From: an uncultured Coxiella sp.
Lineage (GTDB): Bacteria; Pseudomonadota; Gammaproteobacteria; Coxiellales; Coxiellaceae
Assembly (NCBI GenBank): GCA_902623005.1
Contig: CACNSC010000002.1
Location: forward strand, 1-64,000
Length of the DNA stretch: 64,000 nucleotides
Direction: 5' to 3'
Shown here: piece by piece, positions 41,382 to 50,224 of the stretch
Position numbering within the stretch: position 1 is the first letter of the stretch
Layout: every line of letters starts with the position of its first letter
Program-made: the position numbers and the translations under genes
The notes under the pieces: model-generated
What the model was told of the DNA's origin: nothing
The model's database searches: none
The model's input: only the letters and a program-made list of their open reading frames with translations

Positions 41382-42152
41382 GGGTTTGCACCGAATAATA
41401 TCTAATTCGTTATGTTAAGTGATTGGTTCGAGTATTGGAATATGAGTTTGTATTTAAAATTATAGGCCTTTAGTTATTAGAAGTTACCTTAACTACAAAT
41501 AGTTTATGTATTTATTGATCTCATCTCACTATTTCGCGATTGTAGATTGGTGCGATTTAAGAGTTAGGAGTTTCTAGATGTTAAATCAGAAAAAACATGG
41601 TTTTTATCGTTTAGCTGACAGTAATTACTTTCTCAAATAGTATTTTTTATAACAGTTCTTTTAAGGATCGGTGACTATTTTCATGTACCTTAGGATAAAA
41701 GCTCAGCTAGTCTGTTCAATTATTATTATTTTGAATGAATTGATGATACGTTCGTTGATATTTTATCTAATGCCTACAGATCGAAAAATATATATTATCT
41801 TAGTCTCACTAGATTCGATGTTATCAAGACCAAATGTTAAATTGCCTCATTAATAATGATAAAAGTTTCTTGCTGAATCGCGCTATTAAATTTATTGCAA
41901 TGATGAATATACTCTCTAATTGATGATTTATCGCATCTTCTAAGTTATCAGAGGATTGTGCTTTTATATTTGTCTCTGATGCTAAAAAATTTCTTAGCAT
42001 GTACGAAATGAATTGCTTGATTTATTCGCTAATTGATTGAGTTTGTGCGTGATGCTCGATTGCTGGCTTATGAAATAGCCATCTTAAAGAGAATCAAGTT
42101 AAAGTAGGTCTCTATCACCTTATGTGCATGCTTGAATTAGGGAGGATTAATT
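41382..42152. other. 771-bp AT-rich gene-free interval
   Basis: The interval lies upstream of msrBA and downstream of the MscS-like gene. It is very AT-rich. The longest plus-strand frame (41671-41853, 60 codons) lacks a ribosome site and looks non-coding. I see no tRNA, no clear terminator, no repeat array and no recognisable remnant. It could hold a small RNA or a fully decayed gene. Confidence 0.4.
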
Positions 42153-43721
42153 TTACATTTTGAAAAGAAATTTAATTTTCCTAACTAGCATCTCCTTGGT
42201 TGATTCTGTAGGAGTCGTGTTTTCTTCAATGTATGTATTTAATATTTTGCTATCCTCAAGCTTTCTTTCCTCGAGAACTTGCGTAAGAGAGTCTACAAAT
42301 GCATTGTTGGACTCAAATATATTTTTCATAGTTGTTCTTGAAATTTTCAAGCACCAAGACTGTTCTGCTGCTTGAACAGAGATTCGTCTGGGCGTGTCTA
42401 GTAAAAACGCTTGTATGCCAAATATTGATCTTTCATCAAAATGACAGACTTTAACGCGTTTATCTGCATGGTCATGCTCGAAACATGTTGCAGATCCTGA
42501 GACGACTAAGATAAGCTCATGATTATCGTCTACACGCTCATGAATAATAAACTCATTGTCGATAAAATATTCCATTTCAGCATTTTCTATGATGTGATTA
42601 ATGTCAGCATGATTAAGCTGACTAAGAATTTGATTGCCAGTTACCGCTTCCCGTAGTGACTCCTGATCAGGTTTGTTAGGTAGATATTTGGCCCTCATAT
42701 CATGTTCGCCATCATGTTTAACAGTACCATCTTTACGGGTTCCAATCGGCAAGTTGGCTTTGATAAATCGATTGACAACGCTGGTTGAGAATGACTCATT
42801 GAAAAAAAGCTGATCGTAGATATTATTGACATACAGTTCATATTGGATGTAATAGTTTTGCCTAATGTTAGTTTGAAGTGAAATTGTGACATCTTCAGGT
42901 CGTGAGTGTTCTCGAAGAGTATTCTTAATAATAGCAAGCGCCTGACTTAGATAGTAAGGAGATATATAGATCCTATTTTCAATATGAATCGGACGCTGTT
43001 CGTGTTCTTTATGTATTTTCACCATCTTAGAGTGCATCTCTGTATTGGGTATGACATACTTCTCATTCTCTATAATGTTGCCATCATTGGAGACAGGTGT
43101 AATTGTCATGCTTCGCCAGTTAAAATCATGCACAAGTCCGTATTCATTATCGATACTTATGAATTGTCCTCTTTTAATTTTTCTACCCAGTTGAATTGCA
43201 AGACCTGCAAAAAACTCTGTTAATGTGGGTTTTGCCGACCATCCGAGAATGAATGCACCTAGACCTGATGCTGCAAGTAGATTGTCGATGTTAATCTTGA
43301 AAACCGTTGCCATTATGATTAAGACAAAGGCTGCATGGGTGATGATGTTGGTGACGTTGATAAGAAGTTTTGATGTCTTATTATATTGATCTTTTTCTAA
43401 GATCTCGTCCCAGTAAAAATAGCTTAGTGCTGAGGTTATCACTGTGCTGACACACAGTAGCATAAATGTTTTGAAGGCATTGTCCATATTTGTATGAAGA
43501 AGGTCACCACTAAAAACATAGTCAATAAGTCGACTGACTGGATAGTCTGTTGCTTTTGCAATTAAGCATGCTATTAAAAAAATCATACCGGTTAGGATTT
43601 TTCTTCTATCAGACCTCAAGCCAAGAATTCTCAGCATAAAATGAAATATAAAAGCGATGATTCCCAGGAATAATCCGATAAGGAAGGTTTGAATTAATGA
43701 GTCGAGTGAAAGTGTCTGCAT
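42153..43721 (-). CDS. mechanosensitive channel (MscS family) with cyclic-nucleotide-binding domain
   Basis: The 522-aa protein has four N-terminal membrane helices. The MscS pore helix follows (ASGLGAFILGWSAKPTLTEF, about 152-171), then GLAIQLGRKIKRGQFIS and the beta domain. At the C-terminus is a cyclic-nucleotide-binding fold (about 365-500) with IIENAEMEYFIDNEFIIHE, LVVSGSATCF, FGIQAFLLDTPRRISVQA and SWCLKISR. This is the architecture of bacterial cyclic-nucleotide-gated MscS relatives, usually cAMP-controlled and only weakly mechanosensitive. The ATG at 43721 is preferred; a TTG precedes it. It stands alone. Confidence 0.92.
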   Translation of the reverse strand: MQTLSLDSLIQTFLIGLFLGIIAFIFHFMLRILGLRSDRRKILTGMIFLIACLIAKATDYPVSRLIDYVFSGDLLHTNMDNAFKTFMLLCVSTVITSALSYFYWDEILEKDQYNKTSKLLINVTNIITHAAFVLIIMATVFKINIDNLLAASGLGAFILGWSAKPTLTEFFAGLAIQLGRKIKRGQFISIDNEYGLVHDFNWRSMTITPVSNDGNIIENEKYVIPNTEMHSKMVKIHKEHEQRPIHIENRIYISPYYLSQALAIIKNTLREHSRPEDVTISLQTNIRQNYYIQYELYVNNIYDQLFFNESFSTSVVNRFIKANLPIGTRKDGTVKHDGEHDMRAKYLPNKPDQESLREAVTGNQILSQLNHADINHIIENAEMEYFIDNEFIIHERVDDNHELILVVSGSATCFEHDHADKRVKVCHFDERSIFGIQAFLLDTPRRISVQAAEQSWCLKISRTTMKNIFESNNAFVDSLTQVLEERKLEDSKILNTYIEENTTPTESTKEMLVRKIKFLFKM

Positions 43722-43968
43722 CAAATATTCCTACTGTTTGATCCGATTTGAAATTTGACTTATTTATTTTCAAAACTTCATTATTACTATCAGAAATAGC
43801 AGGTATCTACAACAGCCTACACTGTTTATTGTATTTTCGATGTTTATAATCAGAGTTCTTATGAGTTGTGACATTTATCCGTTACAGAAATTATCAAGAG
43901 ATAGAATAATTTGCCTTATCCTGTTTGGATTGACATCATATAGAGAAGTGTTGAAGTTTTTATTGTTA

Positions 43969-43999
43969 AGAGCCAGCTCAATTCAAGTAAGCTGGCTCT
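43969..43999. terminator. strong hairpin after the ppiB operon
   Basis: AGAGCCAGCT (43969-43978) and AGCTGGCTCT (43990-43999) form a perfect 10-bp stem with an 11-nt loop, 20 bp beyond the ppiB stop codon. The T-run (CGTCTATTTTT) is on the plus side; the minus side is only moderately T-rich. It probably ends the minus-strand mip-purL-ppiB transcript. Confidence 0.65.
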
Positions 44000-44018
44000 C
44001 GTCTATTTTTAAATAGAT

Positions 44019-44531
44019 TTAGTCCGCTTTAACTGTTTCGTCGACAATGGAAGCTTTTGTAATAATAACATCCTCTACTGGCACATCTTGATGCCCATGC
44101 TTGGTGGTGGTTTCAACGACTTTGATTTGATCGACAACATCCATGCCAGTGATGACTTTACCAAAAACACAGTAGCCATATCCCTGTGGATCTTTTGATT
44201 GAAAGTTCAAAAAAGGATTATCTTTAACGTTGATAAAAAATTGTGATGAAGCGGAGTGGGGAGCCATCGTTCTAGCCATGGCTAAAGTGCCGCGAGTATT
44301 GGCCTGACAATGTTCAGCTTCATTTTCGATTGGATCAAAGCCGTCCTTTTGATTCATCTTATTATCAAACCCACCTCCTTGAATCATAAAGTCATTAATG
44401 ACCCGATGAAAAATTGTACCGTTATAAAAGCCTTCTTTGACATAGCGTAAAAAGTTTTCTGCAGTATTGGGTGTGTTCTCATGATCAAGTTCTATATCGA
44501 TGTTGCCTAATGTGGTTTCTAAACGAATCAT
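44019..44531 (-). CDS. ppiB: peptidyl-prolyl cis-trans isomerase B (cyclophilin)
   Basis: A cytoplasmic cyclophilin of 170 aa without signal peptide. Motifs: [42 protein letters not shown] (catalytic Arg and Phe), [20 protein letters not shown] and [15 protein letters not shown]. It catalyses proline isomerisation during folding. It is the last gene of the run mip, PurL N-terminal domain, PurL, ppiB, 23 bp after purL. Confidence 0.95.
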   Translation of the reverse strand: MIRLETTLGNIDIELDHENTPNTAENFLRYVKEGFYNGTIFHRVINDFMIQGGGFDNKMNQKDGFDPIENEAEHCQANTRGTLAMARTMAPHSASSQFFINVKDNPFLNFQSKDPQGYGYCVFGKVITGMDVVDQIKVVETTTKHGHQDVPVEDVIITKASIVDETVKAD

Positions 44532-44554
44532 TATATCTCCTCAGTTATAAAAAA

Positions 44555-47500
44555 TTATTGTAACCAGGCTCTAGCATTTTCAAAGAGCCTTATCCAAGGG
44601 GAGAGTTCCCCCCAAGTGTCGGGTGCCCACGAGTTTTGACTGGTACGGAAGCCCCTTTCCGGATGTGGCATCATGAGCGTGACTCTGCCATCAGTAGATG
44701 CCACGCCAGCGGTTCCGGCAGGGCTGCCGTTAGGGTTGAATGGGTATTGCTCTGTCACTCTGTGTCGATGATCGACGTATTGTAGGCAAATTTGCTGTTC
44801 TTTATCCAATTGGCTCCGGATGTTGCTAGTACCAAATGTTGCACGCCCTTCACCATGAGATACGACAACTGGCATCACGCTGCCTGACATATTGTTCATG
44901 AGAATAGAGGCGGTTTTTGGAATCAATACTAAGCTTAAACGAGCTTCAAATTGTTGTGATTGATTGGTTTTCCATAATGGAAAGTTCTCACCCCCAGGTA
45001 TGATTTGATTCAGATACGAGAGCATTTGACAGCCATTGCAAACACCCAGAGTGAACGTATTTTGCCGTGAGAAAAAATCAGAAAAGGTATCAAACAATTG
45101 TTGGTTGTGTAGGATGGTTTGGGCCCAGCCTCTACCAGCACCTAAAGCATCGCCGTATGAGAATCCGCCACAGGCAACAAGCCCATGATAATCACATAAG
45201 CTGGTTTTACCTCGAGTGAGGTCTGTCATATGAACATCATGGCATTGAAAGCCTGAGCGATGAAAAGCAGCAGCCATTTCACGGTGACCGTTTGTTCCTT
45301 GTTCTCTAAGAATTGCAATTCTCGGTGGTGTCAGGTTGAGAAAAGGTGCGGAAATTCTTTCATTAGGATCAAATGTAATGACTGAATTTAGTCCTGGGTC
45401 ATCATTGTCTAGAATAGTATCATAGGCTTGTTTTGCCAATTCTGTATGATCCCGTAAAGCTTGCATATGATAAGAAGTACTGGACCATAAGCGTTGTAGG
45501 TAGCTGCGAGATTGATTAACTACCGTGAGGTTGCTGTGCTTGATTTGAAGGGTTTGAGATTTCTGAGGTTTGCCAATTGGGTGAAATAAATCAAGGACAT
45601 TATGATTTTTAAAAATAGCTTGCACGCGTATCAGCTCATGCTTTGCAACTTCAATCACAGCTCCAAGCTCCTCATTAAATAGGATCTTGATTGGGTCTGC
45701 ACCAAGATTCGATATGTCCACTTCTAATCCACATCGTGAGGCGAAGGTCATCTCAGCCAAGGTTACAAACAGGCCGCCATCTGAGCGATCGTGGTAGGCG
45801 AGTATCAACTGTTTATTTTTGGCTTCGATAATTGCTTCTAAGCCTTTCTTAAAAATTTCAGGCGAATCAATATCGGCAGGACGCTGTCCAAGTTTTTGGT
45901 AAACCTGCGCAAGTGATGTGCCACCAAGGCATTGTGCCCCGTTAGCAAGATCGATGAAGATTAAGCAAGTTTCCTGCTCAGGGTGCAATTCTGGTGTCAA
46001 GGTCTCTCGAACATCGTTTACAGCAGCTGCAGCCGTGACAATTAGCGACACAGGTGATGCTACGGTATGTTTTTCTTCATTGCTTTGCCACTCTGCTTTC
46101 ATGGAGAGTGAGTCTTTACCAACAGGTATATTGATACCCAGCGCTGGGCAAAGTTCTGTGCCAACGGCTTGAACAGCATCATAAAGATCAGCAGCATCAG
46201 AGCTATAATCACATGCTGCCATCCAATTGGCAGACAAAGAGATATCGTTGAGTTTTTTTATCGGTGCAGCAACCAAGTTGGTGAGTGCTTCACCAATTGC
46301 CATGCGAGCGGATGCGGCTGAATGCAAGCACGCAATCGGAGTTCTTTCACCCATTGCCATTGCTTCGCCCGTATACCCTTGAAAGTCACTGTGGGTCACC
46401 GCGACATCAGATACTGGTATTTGCCACGGTCCTACCATCTGATCACGAGCGACTAACCCACCAACACTTCGATCACCTATAGTGATCAGAAAACTTTTAT
46501 CGGCGACTGCAGGAAATTGTAAAACTCGTTCGATAACCTCATCAATCAACATGCCCGTTGTCGTAAAGTTGCATTGTCCGAATGGTGTTCTATTCACTGA
46601 ACACTCTGGTGTAGGCATATTCTCGAATAGAGCAGCCATAGGTAGATTAATTGCCTCTGGTGTTTGCGTGTCATTATCAGAGAGTTTGAGTATCGGCTCA
46701 GAGGTGGTAATGCCGACAATGGCGTATGGACATTGTTCTCGTTGACAAATATCTGCAAAAAGTTCGATATCTGCATCTGAGACAGCAAGTACATAACGTT
46801 CTTGTGCTTCGTTGCACCAGATCTCCATTGCTGAGAGATTGGATTGAGAGCAAGGAATTCTCTTTAAGTCGAACTGTCCGCCTAGTTTGTCAGCATGAAT
46901 GAGCTCGGGTAGGGCATTACAGAGGCCGCCAGCACCAACATCATGGATGCTGATAATCGGGTTGTTTTGTTCCATTCGCCAGCAGGTATTTATGACTTCT
47001 TGGGCTTTGCGTTGCATTTGAGGGTTAGCGCGTTGTACAGAAGCAAAGTCTAGAGTGGTGTTGGTATCAGTATTACTAGTTGATGAAGCAGAGCCTCCGC
47101 CCAATCCGATCCGCATCGCTGGTCCGCCGAGGACAATGAGTTGAGCACCAGCTGGGATGGGTTGTTTCGTGATTTGTGATTCACGAATTGTGCCTATTCC
47201 TCCAGCGATCATAATCGGTTTGTAGTAGCTTCGAATGTCTTTACCAACTTTCCGCGGAATTGAGTTTTCAAAAGTTCTAAAGACGCCAGTCAAACAGGGT
47301 CGGCCGAATTCATTATTAAACCGTGACGAACCAATGGGGCCCTCTAGCATGATATCTAGAGCGCTGGCAAGATGGGGTGGTTTGGGGAAATTATTTTCCC
47401 AAGGCTGTGATAGATTTGGAATGTTGAGATGGCTGGTCATGAAGCCACATAACCCAGCTTTTGTCTCGGCACCGCGTCCAGTTGCCGCTTCATCGCGAAT

Positions 47501-48004
47501 TTCACCACCGCTACCTGTTGCTGCACCGGCATAAGGGGAAATAGCAGTAGGGTGGTTGTGTGTTTCAACTTTGAAAACAATATGGCTTGGTTCGGTATGG
47601 AAGCGATATTGGTGATCGGTGGAATCAGGCTGAAGCCAGTGGGTGTGTTGATGGCCGTTAAGAACAGCTGCATTGTCATCAAATGCAACGCGAACTAGAT
47701 TTGGGTTTCGTTGCACGGTAAAGCGAATCATGTCAAATAGAGTGAGTTCTTGTTGTCTACCATTGATGCGCCAGCTTGCGTTGAAAATTTTATGCCGACA
47801 ATGCTCTGAGTTAATTTGTGCAAACATCATCAACTCAGTTTCAGTCGGGATCTGGTTGCGCGTGCGGTAAACGCTAACCAAATGCTCAATCTCAAATTGA
47901 CTCAATTTAAGATTGAGTGCAGTAATCATCTGCTGGATAAGTTGATGTAGATTCTCTGATATTGCGTCTAAAGTAACAGTTTTATCGGGTATTTGATTGA
48001 GCAA
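44555..48004 (-). CDS. purL: phosphoribosylformylglycinamidine synthase lacking its N-terminal domain
   Basis: The fourth step of purine synthesis (FGAR to FGAM). The 1149 aa include the linker and both FGAMS ATP-binding halves (FAQINSEHCRHKIFNA, GGEIRDEAATGRGAETKAGL, GLGGGSASST, DRSVGGLVARDQMVGPWQ, HDRSDGGLFVTLAEM). The complete C-terminal glutaminase has GFSYGDALGAGRGWA, LGVCNGCQML with the catalytic Cys, and MMPHPERGF. The single-chain gammaproteobacterial enzyme is about 1295 aa. The missing N-terminal about 160 residues are encoded by the preceding ORF (48009-48521), whose TAG ends 4 bp before the TTG start used here. The upstream part of this frame is closed by stops, so the split is real in this sequence. 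Confidence 0.95.
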   Translation of the reverse strand: MLNQIPDKTVTLDAISENLHQLIQQMITALNLKLSQFEIEHLVSVYRTRNQIPTETELMMFAQINSEHCRHKIFNASWRINGRQQELTLFDMIRFTVQRNPNLVRVAFDDNAAVLNGHQHTHWLQPDSTDHQYRFHTEPSHIVFKVETHNHPTAISPYAGAATGSGGEIRDEAATGRGAETKAGLCGFMTSHLNIPNLSQPWENNFPKPPHLASALDIMLEGPIGSSRFNNEFGRPCLTGVFRTFENSIPRKVGKDIRSYYKPIMIAGGIGTIRESQITKQPIPAGAQLIVLGGPAMRIGLGGGSASSTSNTDTNTTLDFASVQRANPQMQRKAQEVINTCWRMEQNNPIISIHDVGAGGLCNALPELIHADKLGGQFDLKRIPCSQSNLSAMEIWCNEAQERYVLAVSDADIELFADICQREQCPYAIVGITTSEPILKLSDNDTQTPEAINLPMAALFENMPTPECSVNRTPFGQCNFTTTGMLIDEVIERVLQFPAVADKSFLITIGDRSVGGLVARDQMVGPWQIPVSDVAVTHSDFQGYTGEAMAMGERTPIACLHSAASARMAIGEALTNLVAAPIKKLNDISLSANWMAACDYSSDAADLYDAVQAVGTELCPALGINIPVGKDSLSMKAEWQSNEEKHTVASPVSLIVTAAAAVNDVRETLTPELHPEQETCLIFIDLANGAQCLGGTSLAQVYQKLGQRPADIDSPEIFKKGLEAIIEAKNKQLILAYHDRSDGGLFVTLAEMTFASRCGLEVDISNLGADPIKILFNEELGAVIEVAKHELIRVQAIFKNHNVLDLFHPIGKPQKSQTLQIKHSNLTVVNQSRSYLQRLWSSTSYHMQALRDHTELAKQAYDTILDNDDPGLNSVITFDPNERISAPFLNLTPPRIAILREQGTNGHREMAAAFHRSGFQCHDVHMTDLTRGKTSLCDYHGLVACGGFSYGDALGAGRGWAQTILHNQQLFDTFSDFFSRQNTFTLGVCNGCQMLSYLNQIIPGGENFPLWKTNQSQQFEARLSLVLIPKTASILMNNMSGSVMPVVVSHGEGRATFGTSNIRSQLDKEQQICLQYVDHRHRVTEQYPFNPNGSPAGTAGVASTDGRVTLMMPHPERGFRTSQNSWAPDTWGELSPWIRLFENARAWLQ

Positions 48005-48008
48005 GTGT

Positions 48009-48521
48009 CTAATCCAGGGTTGTCATTTGGAGTTGTGTCAACGTGTTTTCAAAAGTTTGTATCGCTTGTTGAAATTGGTCGTTGTGTAAAATCAATGTCT
48101 CGGTGAGAGGGTCGTGGAGTTCACTTATAACAGCGGTTGCCAACGATTCATTATGCTCAGAAGAGAAGGTGAGTGTGTACGTCACAAACTTTTCGATGGC
48201 CTTTACGCTCATACATTGGCAGCAGTGTGCGATCTCTAACGCCTTCGTTGACCAGGCAGACAATGTACCTGTTCGGGGGATAACCATGGCTTGTTTAATG
48301 TTGGTTGAACTAACGAGTCTTGGTGTGTCCGATGATTGAGCATTAAGTAGTGCTTCAAGACGATTTTGGTCTGGGTACGGATCTGACTCCACGATCGCCA
48401 TGTAGTAGAGACAGCATTCAATCTTAATATCGTGAGCTTTGATATTTTTGATTGCTTGTTTGGCAACAAAAGAGTCAGCTTCGTCAAGCTCAATTTCATG
48501 TTTAAAAAAAGCGATTGGCAT
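48009..48521 (-). CDS. detached N-terminal (PurS-like) domain of PurL
   Basis: The 170-aa product matches the first domain of large PurL. VIPRTGTLSAWSTKALEIAHCC corresponds to the conserved PR-x-GT-x-S-x-WSSKA region, followed by AIEKFVTYTL and ISELHDPLTETL. In the full enzyme this domain, equivalent to a PurS dimer half-fold, packs on the FGAMS core. It ends with TAG at 48009-48011, 4 bp before the purL TTG start. Its ATG overlaps the mip stop (TAATG). Either the two chains reassemble, as PurS/PurL/PurQ do in other bacteria, or a recent stop/frameshift has split the gene. Confidence 0.88.
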   Translation of the reverse strand: MPIAFFKHEIELDEADSFVAKQAIKNIKAHDIKIECCLYYMAIVESDPYPDQNRLEALLNAQSSDTPRLVSSTNIKQAMVIPRTGTLSAWSTKALEIAHCCQCMSVKAIEKFVTYTLTFSSEHNESLATAVISELHDPLTETLILHNDQFQQAIQTFENTLTQLQMTTLD

Positions 48522-49225
48522 TAGTTGTTTTGATCCGAATCGATTTTGATGAGGTCGACTTTGAATATTAGCGCTTGATTAGGGCCGATAGAGCCATCAG
48601 GAGTGCCGTTTCTACCATAGGCAAGGTCGGCAGGAATGGTTATGATCCAAACAGATCCGACTGGCATTTGCGTCAGTGCTTGCTGCCAGCCTTTGATGAC
48701 ACCGCTGACTGGAAATTTAGCAGTTTCTTGCCTTGCAAACGAACTATCGAATACTGTGCCGTCAATGAGTTTACCCTCGTAGTCAACAGTTACTGTGTCG
48801 TTGAGCGAGGGAGTTGGTCCATCGCCTTGCTTAACGATCTGGTACTGTACACCACCGTCTAAAGTTTTCACGTCAGATTTTTTTGCATTCTCAGCAAGGT
48901 AAGCAGAACTCGCTGCTTGGTTATCTTCGGCGAGTTTTGTCATTTTTGCGGAGTAGTTTGCGGACTGTTCTTTTTGAAGTTGCATCAAAGCCGATGCGAT
49001 TTCTTTATCACTCATTTTAAGCTCTACTTTATTGAATACGTCTGTCATGCCCTCAATGAATTGTTTTGTATCAATGTTAATATCATGTTGTTGAAACGAT
49101 TTAGCAGTCTCTACTCCGAGTGCGTAGCTTAATTGCTGCTCTGGATTCGCTGTATCGGATTCAGCCAGTACGGTGAAGGGTGCAGTGTAAATTAAAAACA
49201 GAAATGAAATCACAAATCTTTTCAT
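48521..49225 (-). CDS. mip: Mip/FkpA-type FKBP peptidyl-prolyl isomerase
   Basis: An exported 234-aa isomerase. It has a signal peptide (MKRFVISFLFLIYTAPFTVLA), an N-terminal dimerisation domain (LSYALGVETAKSFQQHDINID, then a long helix), and a C-terminal FKBP domain with YQIVKQGDGPTPSLNDTVTV, YEGKLIDGTVFDSSF, GVIKGWQQALTQMPVGSVW, IPADLAYG and LIFKVDLI. In Legionella and Coxiella, Mip proteins are surface or periplasmic and aid infection; E. coli FkpA is the periplasmic relative. It heads a transcript with the split purL and ppiB. Confidence 0.93.
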   Translation of the reverse strand: MKRFVISFLFLIYTAPFTVLAESDTANPEQQLSYALGVETAKSFQQHDINIDTKQFIEGMTDVFNKVELKMSDKEIASALMQLQKEQSANYSAKMTKLAEDNQAASSAYLAENAKKSDVKTLDGGVQYQIVKQGDGPTPSLNDTVTVDYEGKLIDGTVFDSSFARQETAKFPVSGVIKGWQQALTQMPVGSVWIITIPADLAYGRNGTPDGSIGPNQALIFKVDLIKIDSDQNN

Positions 49226-49410
49226 TGATACTCCGAGGAATTGTTAATTTAGATCAGAAATTTAATTCGGCCAGTCTAGCAAGACTCGTTATAAACTTCA
49301 CGGGATTTTATAAAGGTTGCTGGTCACAATCGGATTTATTGATCGTTGTGTTATTTAAAAGAAATAAATTAAAGCAATAAAAAGTAAGCTTTTATCTAAC
49401 GATAAAGTCT

Positions 49411-49440
49411 TTGAATGATTAATGTGTTTGCTGATATAAT
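49411..49440 (+). promoter_or_regulatory. sigma70-type promoter of tadA
   Basis: TTGAAT (49411-49416) and TATAAT (49435-49440), preceded by TG for an extended -10, are separated by 18 bp, about 30 bp before ATG49470. It is a near-consensus promoter. The leader would be short, and no Shine-Dalgarno is seen. Confidence 0.7.
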
Positions 49441-49469
49441 TACCGCAACTTCCTATTTTTTATCGTTTT

Positions 49470-49928
49470 ATGATTAATATAAAAGACGAATTTTATATGC
49501 GCCAAGCTATCCGTTTAGCACAACAAGCTTGGGATCAAGGTGAGGTGCCGGTAGGCGCTGTCTTGATTAAGGATGATCGCATTATTGGTGAAGGATTTAA
49601 TCAGCCAATAACAACGAGCGACCCCACTGCGCATGCAGAGATCATTGCGCTTCGAGACGCGGCATTGGCCATCCAAAACTACCGACTGGTAGATACAACA
49701 TTATACGTGACATTAGAGCCTTGCTTGATGTGTTGGGGGGCAATTTTTCATGCGCGAGTGTCTCGTGTCGTTTTTGGTGCAAAAGAAAATCATGACCAGT
49801 CGAAAGGTAGCTCTACAACGGAAATTGCTTTACGTTCTTTCTCGCGCTCGATCGATATCGAGGGTGGTATATTGGGCGACCAATGTAGTCACCAGCTGAA
49901 AAGTTTTTTTAAACAAAAGCGCCAATAA
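49470..49928 (+). CDS. tadA: tRNA-specific adenosine deaminase TadA
   Basis: Deaminates A34 to inosine in tRNA-Arg(ACG). The 152 aa have the zinc deaminase motifs TAHAEIIAL (His and proton-shuttling Glu) and PCLMCWGAIFHARVSRVVFGA (two Cys). Most relatives have CAGAI where this protein has CWGAI. The start at ATG49470 lacks a ribosome site; a second ATG in frame at 49497 is possible, but the conserved helix begins before it. It is divergent from mip. Confidence 0.94.
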   Translation: MINIKDEFYMRQAIRLAQQAWDQGEVPVGAVLIKDDRIIGEGFNQPITTSDPTAHAEIIALRDAALAIQNYRLVDTTLYVTLEPCLMCWGAIFHARVSRVVFGAKENHDQSKGSSTTEIALRSFSRSIDIEGGILGDQCSHQLKSFFKQKRQ

Positions 49929-50079
49929 AAAATAACAATGGATGGTTTGTCAATTTCTGTATCGTTGCTTTGATATAACGAAGATCTGTAACGTTGGATA
50001 AGTTCAAAAAATAACCAATCTGTCTGTAGTGCTTATTTTCTGTATGTTTTATGAACGTATTTTAATTTTCTTCACAACT

Positions 50080-50088
50080 TTATCCACA
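50080..50088 (+). promoter_or_regulatory. perfect DnaA box in the region before the SPOR lipoprotein
   Basis: TTATCCACA matches the DnaA consensus exactly and lies in a 296-bp AT-rich intergenic region. Only one perfect copy is seen, with no cluster of boxes, so it is not evidence for an origin. It might be a regulatory site. Confidence 0.35.
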
Positions 50089-50224
50089 GGAATTGTTGAT
50101 AATTTAATCTTACTTTAATGTTTAAATATTTTGACTGGCTTTCAACTAGTATCGAATTTTTTTTCACGTTAACATAAGCAAACTTTTTATTTGGTCTGTT
50201 ATCTCTCAGGGAGGATTTGCAATT

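Noticed and set aside
41671-41853. 60-codon ORF in the gene-free interval
   Set aside because: No ribosome site, hydrophobic random-looking sequence, and composition like the surrounding AT-rich spacer.
50080-50088. Replication origin at the DnaA box
   Set aside because: Only a single perfect box, with no dnaA, dnaN, gidA or rpmH genes and no box cluster.
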